A stretch of DNA of 7,064 nt, taken from NCBI GenBank assembly GCA_025352865.1, contig JANXSB010000477.1, positions 1 to 7,064 of the forward strand, given 5' to 3'. This document shows, piece by piece, positions 1 through 4,723 of the stretch. Both the position numbers and the translations under genes were made by a program. Source of the DNA: Chthoniobacter sp. Lineage in GTDB: Bacteria; Verrucomicrobiota; Verrucomicrobiia; Chthoniobacterales; Chthoniobacteraceae. The first letter of the stretch is position 1; the number at the start of each line of letters is the position of its first letter. Below the pieces are notes generated by a model. It saw only the letters and a list, made by a program, of their open reading frames with translations. It had not been told where the DNA came from and made no database searches.

Positions 1-2
1 CG

Positions 3-1520
3 CCGGACGAGCGCAGCGAGGTGGAGGGCGCAGTGGATGCCGCGCCTTTTTCACCCGCCGCCTCGCTGCGCTCGCCCAGGACGGCACGGAGTGCCGTCCC
101 TACCCGAGCCGGAGACGGCTCGCAGCGCATCGTGCGCGTCCCGGCGTGGGCGTGGACGATTGGTTCGCTTGCCGCAGCGGCTTGTGTGGTGCTCGGGCTG
201 TGGTTTGGTTTTGCGGCAAAGCGGGACGCGGCGAATGAAACCGCGAGCGCCGAGCAGGAGAGCAGCGATGACTCGGTGGCGCGGCTCTCGGGCGCAAAAG
301 ACTGCCGGTGGACGGGCACGGAATTGCAGCCCGGCGCGGAACTGCGGCGCGGCCAGCGGATCGAGCTGCAAAGCGGCTTCGCGGAGATCACCTTCGACTG
401 CGGCGCGCAGGTCACGCTCGAAGGCCCGGCCTCGCTCGACCTCAGCTCGGCATGGGACGCGGTGCTGCGGCGCGGCTCGCTGAAGGCGAACGTACCGCAC
501 GAGGCGATTGGTTTTCGCATCTCGAATCCGAGCGTCGAGGTCACGGATCTCGGCACGGAATTCAGCATGGTCACGGACGATGGCGGCGCGACGGAGGTGT
601 TCGTTTTGAAAGGTGCCGTCGAGGCCGCGCCGCGCGATGCGGCGGGCAACGCGGGCGAGTCCGTGGTGCTGCGCGAAACGCAGTCGCGCCGCTTCGCGGT
701 GGGCGGCGGCAGCGATGTGCGCGACCGCGACGCGAAGCTGGCGAAGTTCATGCACAAGGTCGCGATCGAGCGTTTCACGCGCCCGGCGAATTACGTCCAC
801 TGGTCCTTCGATGAGGAGGCTGGCCCGGCGCTCGCGCAGACCATCGGCCTGGCGCAGGACGGTTTCACCGCGCAGCTCGAACCGGCTGGCGACGCCCTTT
901 CCGCGGGCACGCGCACCGAGGGCCGGTGGAATCGCGCGCTGCAACTCGATGGAAAACTTTTCGCCAAAGCGCTATTCCCCGGCATCGGCAAACGCACGCC
1001 ACGCACCGTCGCGTTTTGGATCAACGTGCCCGCCGATGCGCCACTGCCAGACGCTGGCGCGATGCTCGCCTGGCCGCTCGGCAGCGCGGGCCGCGGCATC
1101 GAGATCGGCTGGAATCGCAACCCGCTCGACGGCGCGCTCGGCGCACTGCGGACGAGCGCCGCGCGCGTCTCGCTCACCGGCACCACGCCGTTGCGCGATG
1201 GCCGCTGGCATCATCTCGCGGTGGTTTTTTCGCCAAAGCAAAAAACCGACGCCGCGCCGCAAATCCGCGAGTACGTCGATGGGCGGCTCGAAGGACTTCT
1301 GACCCGCCGCAACGGCAAACGCGCCCGCGGCTCGCAAGCTGAGAATGCTGAACTGGCGGGCTCCGCCGAGGAGGCGCTGTGGATCGGCTGCAACCTCGGG
1401 GGCCGCGAATCCGCCGGGCATTTCCGCGGCGCGCTCGACGAACTTTTCGTCGCCGACCGCGTTCTCACGCCGCCGGAAATCCGGCACCTGATGACGTATA
1501 ATGACATCTCCTCAAATTAG
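3..1520 (+). CDS. FecR-type sigma regulator with C-terminal LamG domain, 5' end outside window
   Basis: Inner-membrane anti-sigma/FecR-type protein expected to control an ECF sigma factor in response to an outside signal. The frame has no stop up to the left edge. The first usable start is GTG at 21, giving 499 residues, and residue numbers below count from it. A single hydrophobic segment lies at about 44-66, then an acidic linker. The FecR domain spans about 95-228, with the family hallmark VTDLGTEFSMV at 174-184. A LamG/concanavalin-like domain spans about 258-490, shown by HWSFDE at 260, GRWHHLAVVF at 394-403, YVDG at 418 and the closing GALDELFVADRVLTPPEI near 470. FecR proteins normally have a cytoplasmic domain of 80 or more residues before the membrane segment. 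Only about 43 poor-quality, repeat-derived residues are visible, so the true start is probably upstream, next to a sigma-factor gene. The ligand is unknown; LamG suggests a glycan or protein. Confidence 0.87.
   Translation, partial: PDERSEVEGAVDAAPFSPAASLRSPRTARSAVPTRAGDGSQRIVRVPAWAWTIGSLAAAACVVLGLWFGFAAKRDAANETASAEQESSDDSVARLSGAKDCRWTGTELQPGAELRRGQRIELQSGFAEITFDCGAQVTLEGPASLDLSSAWDAVLRRGSLKANVPHEAIGFRISNPSVEVTDLGTEFSMVTDDGGATEVFVLKGAVEAAPRDAAGNAGESVVLRETQSRRFAVGGGSDVRDRDAKLAKFMHKVAIERFTRPANYVHWSFDEEAGPALAQTIGLAQDGFTAQLEPAGDALSAGTRTEGRWNRALQLDGKLFAKALFPGIGKRTPRTVAFWINVPADAPLPDAGAMLAWPLGSAGRGIEIGWNRNPLDGALGALRTSAARVSLTGTTPLRDGRWHHLAVVFSPKQKTDAAPQIREYVDGRLEGLLTRRNGKRARGSQAENAELAGSAEEALWIGCNLGGRESAGHFRGALDELFVADRVLTPPEIRHLMTYNDISSN
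8..74. repeat. 14-bp inverted repeat in the FecR reading frame
   Basis: CGAGCGCAGCGAGG at 8-21 is the exact reverse complement of 61-74, with 39 bases between the arms. It precedes the palindrome at 79-99 and encodes the low-complexity residues ahead of the FecR membrane segment. It may be part of a dispersed repeat, or chance in GC-rich sequence. Confidence 0.55.
79..99. repeat. Perfect REP-like palindrome inside FecR coding sequence
   Basis: The left arm GGACGGCAC (79-87) and right arm GTGCCGTCC (91-99) are perfect reverse complements around a 3-base loop, GGA. The FecR frame reads through it as part of the linker RTARSAVPT. It resembles the short GC-rich palindromes that occur as dispersed intergenic repeats in many bacteria. 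Copy number elsewhere in this genome cannot be seen from here. Confidence 0.7.
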
Positions 1521-1665
1521 GGAGACGGCACAACCACGACGCTCCGGCCCAAGTCGCGCTGACGAAACGGATCATCACCCGCGCGAGGATCATCACGGCA
1601 GTCAGCCACACCGCCGGCACCCATACCCATTTTCGCACCAGCGGTTTCTGTCGCCTTGCGTTCAC
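1465..1665 (-). CDS. Doubtful small membrane protein ORF
   Basis: A possible 66-residue product from GTG at 1665, starting one codon after the TAG stop of the NlpC/P60 gene and in the same frame. After a basic start (MNARRQKPLVRK) it has one hydrophobic stretch at about 13-42 (WVWVPAVWLTAVMILARVMI), as a one-pass inner-membrane protein would. Its last 56 bases lie antisense to the 3' end of the FecR gene. There is no clear ribosome binding site, no family is recognised, and the tail after residue 45 looks random. It may be only an open frame following a real stop. Confidence 0.25.
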   Translation of the reverse strand: MNARRQKPLVRKWVWVPAVWLTAVMILARVMIRFVSATWAGASWLCRLPNLRRCHYTSSGAGFPAA

Positions 1666-1668
1666 CGC
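1521..1668. other. Gap between convergent genes
   Basis: Apart from the doubtful small ORF, this stretch between the FecR stop and the NlpC/P60 stop shows only a 10-base direct repeat, GGATCATCAC at 1569-1578 and 1587-1596. No convincing hairpin followed by a T run was found for either strand, so the terminators are not identified. Confidence 0.5.
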
Positions 1669-2166
1669 CTACAGCCCCACCGGATGCCGCAGCACGCACC
1701 CATCCGCCGGGCGGTCGCGCATCGTCCACTGCGGGCCTTTCGGGCCGTCCGTCCAGCCGGTGTCATAGCGCAGCCCGGCCACCGACATGAAGACGTGCCC
1801 CTTTTTCGCATAGATCGTGATCCACTCGCCCGGCCCCGGCTCGCCGAATTCGCGGAAGCTGTCCGAAGTCTCCGCCTCGCCCAGTTTCCCCGCGCCCCGC
1901 AGCACGTAGCTCGCCGCCCCGCTGCAATCGTAGGCCGAATCCTCGCCCGCGCTGTGCCCCGCGCCGTAGCAGTAGGGTAGCCCGGCGATGCGGTTCCCGG
2001 CGGCGATCGCCGCATGCACGGCAGGCGGAGCCTCGGGCGGTGCGACGGCATAATGGCCCACCTTCTGCGCCGTCTTCCCCGGCACGTAGCGATAGGTGTA
2101 GCTCGGGCTCGCGCAGGCGGAGAGCAGAGCTACGAGAGGCAGGAGAAAAGCGGCGCGCAGAATCAT
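1669..2166 (-). CDS. NlpC/P60-family peptidoglycan hydrolase lipoprotein
   Basis: Predicted cysteine peptidase (C40, NlpC/P60) that cleaves peptide bonds in the peptidoglycan stem, anchored by lipid. From ATG at 2166 the product is 165 residues. It starts with a short lipoprotein signal, MILRAAFLLPLVALLSAC, whose lipobox LSAC puts the lipidated Cys at 18. The core is GLPYCYG at 62-68, YDCSG at 79-83 with catalytic Cys81, and GHVFMSVAGLRYDTG at 123-137 with the likely catalytic His124. The ending LRHPVGL is common in this subfamily, so the protein looks complete. The third catalytic polar residue was not assigned. A TTG at 2196 would add 10 residues, but ATG 2166 gives the better signal peptide and has a GGGAAGG sequence 5 bases upstream. 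It lies 51 bases downstream of the membrane-anchored gene on the same strand, so they may share a transcript. Confidence 0.88.
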   Translation of the reverse strand: MILRAAFLLPLVALLSACASPSYTYRYVPGKTAQKVGHYAVAPPEAPPAVHAAIAAGNRIAGLPYCYGAGHSAGEDSAYDCSGAASYVLRGAGKLGEAETSDSFREFGEPGPGEWITIYAKKGHVFMSVAGLRYDTGWTDGPKGPQWTMRDRPADGCVLRHPVGL

Positions 2167-2171
2167 GCCCG

Positions 2172-2179
2172 CCTTCCCT
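2172..2179 (-). promoter_or_regulatory. Ribosome binding site of NlpC/P60 gene
   Basis: AGGGAAGG on the - strand ends 5 bases before ATG 2166. It is one of the few purine-rich Shine-Dalgarno-like sites in the window, and it decides the start of the lipoprotein gene. Confidence 0.5.
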
Positions 2180-2217
2180 AGCAAACCGAGGGCCAACTCC
2201 GCAAACTCTCCCGCGAG

Positions 2218-2985
2218 TTACTTTGCCGGTGGCGGCGTCTCCTTCGGCCCTTCGTAGGTGATGACCAATTGCGTCGCTGGTTTTCCGCCGGTGAGCAGCA
2301 CGGTGATCGTGCGTTTCGGGCTATCCATCTTCGCGGTGATGAGCGGCGATTCCGGCTTCGGCGCAACCGTCACTTCGTAGCCGTCAGCCTTCAGTTTTGT
2401 TGCAAAAAACTCGCGCACCTTGGCGGGTGCGTCGGGCGTCTGCGCGGTGAAGGTGCCCGAAGCCACGCCCTGCTTTTCGGTCTTCATCCCGCCGGGCTGC
2501 GCCTGCGCGCCGGGATACGCGGGCACCCACGCGGGCGGGGCCGTGGCTGCGGCGTCGCCGCCGAAGACGGTCTCGCCCTCCGGCCCTTTGATCACGACCG
2601 TCCCGCCGTTTGCGCCGGACGCATTCACCGTCGTCTCCTCGCCCTGCGAGTTTCTCATGCGGAATTTTCCCTGCGACACATCGTTGAACGACAGCGTCGT
2701 TTCCTCGCCCGTCTTTTTGTCGCGCACCGTGATTTCGCCCGCGTCGTCGTCCGTCTTCACGATGTCCCAATCCGGGTTCGCCTTCGCCACGAGCATCGCT
2801 GCGGCCTTCACCGGGTTCTTTTGAAAATCGCCCACGAACTCCTTCGCCTTGCCCGCGATTTTGGCGACGGTGATGCCCACGACCACGAGCACGATGAGCA
2901 GCAGCGCGCCGCAGCCGATGCCGGCGATGGCGAGCCCGGAGAGGCCCTTTTTCTGCGCTGCGGAATTGGGATCGTTGGGATTCAT
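2218..2985 (-). CDS. Membrane-anchored hypothetical protein
   Basis: 255 residues from ATG at 2985. A hydrophilic start (MNPNDPNSAAQKKG) is followed by one membrane segment at about 16-41 (GLAIAGIGCGALLLIVLVVVGITV), with the rest probably outside the inner membrane. Residues 58-110 form a conserved-looking domain: NPVKAAAMLVAKANPDWDIV, then a pattern of short beta strands with RDKKTGEETTLSFNDVSQGKF. A Gly/Ala/Pro-rich linker (about 120-150) leads to a second domain, starting WVPAYPGAQAQ at 153-163, with FTAQTPDAPAKVREFFATKL at 179-198 and strands to about 245. Similar two-part proteins of unknown function occur in Verrucomicrobiota and Acidobacteriota (from memory, unverified). An ATG at 3036 would add 17 residues, but it lies inside the repeat hairpin without a ribosome site and is not preferred. 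It leads the probable pair with the NlpC/P60 gene. Function is unknown. Confidence 0.8.
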   Translation of the reverse strand: MNPNDPNSAAQKKGLSGLAIAGIGCGALLLIVLVVVGITVAKIAGKAKEFVGDFQKNPVKAAAMLVAKANPDWDIVKTDDDAGEITVRDKKTGEETTLSFNDVSQGKFRMRNSQGEETTVNASGANGGTVVIKGPEGETVFGGDAAATAPPAWVPAYPGAQAQPGGMKTEKQGVASGTFTAQTPDAPAKVREFFATKLKADGYEVTVAPKPESPLITAKMDSPKRTITVLLTGGKPATQLVITYEGPKETPPPAK

Positions 2986-3033
2986 GACGGTGGGCGGGAG
3001 TGCTCGGTGAGGTGAAAAAGATTCCGCCAAATC

Positions 3034-3118
3034 CATTCCGTTAATTTGGTAAAATTCCGTAATTCCGTTTTTGTTTTTTGAGACGGAATTAACGGAATCC
3101 AGCCAAATTAACGGAATG
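3034..3118. repeat. Long AT-rich hairpin with six ATTCCGT heptamers
   Basis: The outer arms, CATTCCGTTAATTTGG at 3034-3049 and its exact reverse complement at 3103-3118, match over 16 of 16 bases. After a 4-by-4 internal mismatch (3050-3053 against 3099-3102), the inner arms 3054-3068 and 3083-3098 pair with a single bulged base. The T-rich loop is 3069-3082. The heptamer ATTCCGT starts at 3035, 3054 and 3062. Its complement ACGGAAT starts at 3083, 3092 and 3111, giving a mirrored spacing of 19, 8 / 9, 19. A further near copy, ATTCCGC, is at 3021. It could be a dispersed miniature element, an operator for the divergent genes or an RNA hairpin in a leader. A plain terminator is unlikely because neither neighbour ends here. 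Confidence 0.85.
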
Positions 3119-3186
3119 AAAATGGGGCGGTCGCTTTCGACAGATGCTCTAACGCCCGGCCTCGCGGATGTCCGTCATATTCGCGG

Positions 3187-3203
3187 CGCGGAAAAAATCC
3201 GCG
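3187..3203. repeat. Small hairpin
   Basis: CGCGGA at 3187-3192 and TCCGCG at 3198-3203 pair around five A bases. It is too short to interpret alone and lies about 40 bases before the start of the + strand hypothetical gene. Confidence 0.45.
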
Positions 3204-3213
3204 TGCCTCAGCC

Positions 3214-3225
3214 CCTGCGCGCAGG
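3214..3225. repeat. 12-bp perfect palindrome
   Basis: CCTGCGCGCAGG is its own reverse complement and ends 16 bases before the ATG of the gene at 3242. It could be a small operator or part of a dispersed GC-rich repeat. Chance is also possible at this GC content. Confidence 0.4.
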
Positions 3226-3241
3226 CTAGCGTCCGCGGCGT

Positions 3242-3901
3242 ATGGAAATCCTTCCGATTGATTTTTTCGGCGTCCATGTGGACGTGCCCTTTCCCGCGCC
3301 GCTTGGCTTTGCCGAGGCGCGTCTCGAGGCCTTTGGCGCGGCGCTTTGCGACACCAAGAAAGGCCTCAGCCTGCGCGCCGACCAGATCCGCCTGAAACGC
3401 TGGGACGACCTTTTCGGCTACGAGCTGGGCGCGCAGTTCTTCGGCGAAAACGGCACGCTCACGCGCACCGCGGACCGCATCAAATTCGGCGTCCGCAGCG
3501 CCCGCACCGCCGCGGATTGGAAGGTCATCAGCGACACCCTCGTGCGCTTTTACACGCTTCTCGATTTCGACCCGAAGACCGTGACCGCACTCTCGGCGCA
3601 CGCCCACGGAAAATTCCCGTCCGTCGAGGAGCGCGACGCCTTTCTCCAGCGCTTTTCCTACAGCCCGATGGTCAATCGGCCCGCCACGCTCGGCTACGTC
3701 ACGATCCTCGACTGGGAAAAGGACATCCGCGTGCTCATCGAGCAGTCGAACGTGGTGCCGGGCGGCGTCTTTGTGACGTGGGACACGCAGTTTGTGAACG
3801 CGCAGGACTGGGAGACTTTCGTCCCCACGCTGCCCACGCTCATGGACAATTCCGCGAATCTTTTCGATCTCAGCTTCGAGCCGTTTCGCGAGCACGTGTG
3901 A
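3242..3901 (+). CDS. Hypothetical cytoplasmic protein
   Basis: 219 residues from ATG at 3242, the only start available because a TAG at 3227-3229 closes the frame upstream. No Shine-Dalgarno sequence precedes it. No signal peptide or membrane segment is visible, so it is probably cytoplasmic. It reads as a real protein, with ordinary alternation of hydrophobic and charged residues: MEILPIDFFGVHVDVPFP at the start, TADRIKFGVRSARTAADW at about 76-93, a helix-like ISDTLVRFYTLLDF, and GYVTILDWEKDIRVL in the second half. The general plan vaguely recalls TIGR04255-type proteins, but I do not recognise the family. Its stop is 6 bases from the stop of the converging DUF218 gene. Function is unknown. 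Confidence 0.72.
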   Translation: MEILPIDFFGVHVDVPFPAPLGFAEARLEAFGAALCDTKKGLSLRADQIRLKRWDDLFGYELGAQFFGENGTLTRTADRIKFGVRSARTAADWKVISDTLVRFYTLLDFDPKTVTALSAHAHGKFPSVEERDAFLQRFSYSPMVNRPATLGYVTILDWEKDIRVLIEQSNVVPGGVFVTWDTQFVNAQDWETFVPTLPTLMDNSANLFDLSFEPFREHV

Positions 3902-3907
3902 GCGGCG

Positions 3908-4723
3908 TCACCGCCCCGGCGGCGCGAGCCAGCCGCGCCGCCAGTACATGAACCAGCCCGCTTCCTCGTGAAGCCACACGCCCATTTTCACGAAGCCGTC
4001 GGTTCCCGGCACGCTCGGTGAAAACGGCATCTCGCCCGTGCCGACGCTGGTCAGGAAATTGCACGGCACCGGCACCACCTCCACGCCCATGTGCCGGATG
4101 GTCGCCGCCGCGCGGCGCATGTGATTCGCCGAGGTCACGAGGAGCACGCGATGCCACCCGCGCTCCTGCGCGAGCGCCTGCACGTCGATCGCTTCGTCGT
4201 GCGTGTCGGCGTTGCCGCCGAGTGAAATCATCGCGTCCGCCGGCACGCCCCAGCGCGTGAGCAGGCCCTTCACGATCTCGGCCTCGATGACGAGCCGACC
4301 GTCGAGCGTCCCGGCATTTCCGCCGAGCAGCAGTACGGGCGCTTTGCCCAGCCGCATGATCTCCGCCGCCATCGCCAGCCGGTCGCCCGCGACGGAAAGA
4401 TGCACACCGCCCGCCTCGTAGCGCGAAGCCTCCGCAGCGCCGCCGAGCAGCACCACGGCATCCGCCGCGGGCAGGTCTTCGAGCTTCACCCCGGCGTACG
4501 GACGCTCCAGCGAGCCGAGCAATTTCCCCGGTACGCTCGTGCTCCCGATGATCGTGATGAACAGCACCAGCGCGCCTGTCGCCGTTGCAAATCCGCGGAG
4601 CCTGCGCCGCCAGAGCAGCGCGGTGAGCACGAGCAGCGCGGCCCACACGAAACCCACCGGCGCGAGTAGCGCGAGTAGTTGGTGAAGGAAAAAATCCACC
4701 ACGCTGGCGAGCACGGATTTCAT
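3908..4723 (-). CDS. DUF218/YdcF-ElyC-type envelope protein
   Basis: 271 residues. Two membrane segments at the N-terminus (about 12-38 and 44-62) anchor a DUF218 domain at about 86-255. The domain shows DAVVLLGGAAEASR at 88-101, the hydrophobic VLLLGGNAG at 130-138, GNADTHDEAID at 170-180 and VTSANHMRRAAATIRHMG at 197-213. These correspond to the usual family motifs: the GG loop, the acidic D-x-x-E-A block and the S-x-H-M-x-R-A block. The family includes E. coli YdcF, SanA and ElyC; ElyC and SanA affect envelope integrity and peptidoglycan or lipid-carrier metabolism, but the chemistry is largely unsettled. Two membrane helices before the domain make it closest in shape to ElyC. The start overlaps the stop of the upstream secreted-protein gene by ATGA, with no separate ribosome site, so its translation is probably coupled. 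Confidence 0.9.
   Translation of the reverse strand: MKSVLASVVDFFLHQLLALLAPVGFVWAALLVLTALLWRRRLRGFATATGALVLFITIIGSTSVPGKLLGSLERPYAGVKLEDLPAADAVVLLGGAAEASRYEAGGVHLSVAGDRLAMAAEIMRLGKAPVLLLGGNAGTLDGRLVIEAEIVKGLLTRWGVPADAMISLGGNADTHDEAIDVQALAQERGWHRVLLVTSANHMRRAAATIRHMGVEVVPVPCNFLTSVGTGEMPFSPSVPGTDGFVKMGVWLHEEAGWFMYWRRGWLAPPGR
4720..4723 (-). other. ATGA stop/start overlap
   Basis: On the - strand the secreted-protein gene ends in ...CTCGGCAAATGA, and the ATG of the DUF218 gene uses the same A-T-G. This is the usual 4-base overlap of translationally coupled operon genes, and no Shine-Dalgarno sequence is evident before it. Confidence 0.85.

Larger units (their letters stand above)
2986..3241. 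other. Divergent intergenic region
   Basis: Both flanking genes start here and run outward, so the promoters of each are expected within it. I could not pick convincing -35/-10 pairs. The notable content is the AT-rich hairpin at 3034-3118 (about 35% GC by hand count, against a clearly GC-rich surrounding) and two small GC-rich palindromes at 3187-3203 and 3214-3225. Confidence 0.65.

Noticed and set aside
51..944. - strand open frame opposite the FecR gene
   Set aside because: Arg/Ala-rich composition without motifs, opposite a gene with clear FecR and LamG motifs.
1501..1980. His-rich + strand frame following the FecR gene, suggestive of a metal-binding protein
   Set aside because: The His richness comes from the complement of the hydrophobic and NlpC/P60 coding sequence. 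There is no ribosome site, and it overlaps a confident gene on the other strand.
2986..3036. Upstream ATG start at 3036 for the membrane-anchored gene
   Set aside because: The ATG lies within the outer arm of the repeat hairpin, has no ribosome site, and would place 17 atypical residues before MNPNDPNSAAQKKG.
3034..3118. CRISPR-like array or transcription terminator
   Set aside because: The repeats are 7 bases with mirrored orientation and unequal short gaps, which is not CRISPR. Both flanking genes begin here rather than end, so a terminator has no gene to serve.
3149..3895. - strand 248-codon frame opposite the hypothetical gene at 3242
   Set aside because: Nearly the same extent as the + gene, but with charge-heavy, motif-free composition. 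The + frame has more natural hydrophobic patterning. The choice is less certain than for the other shadows.
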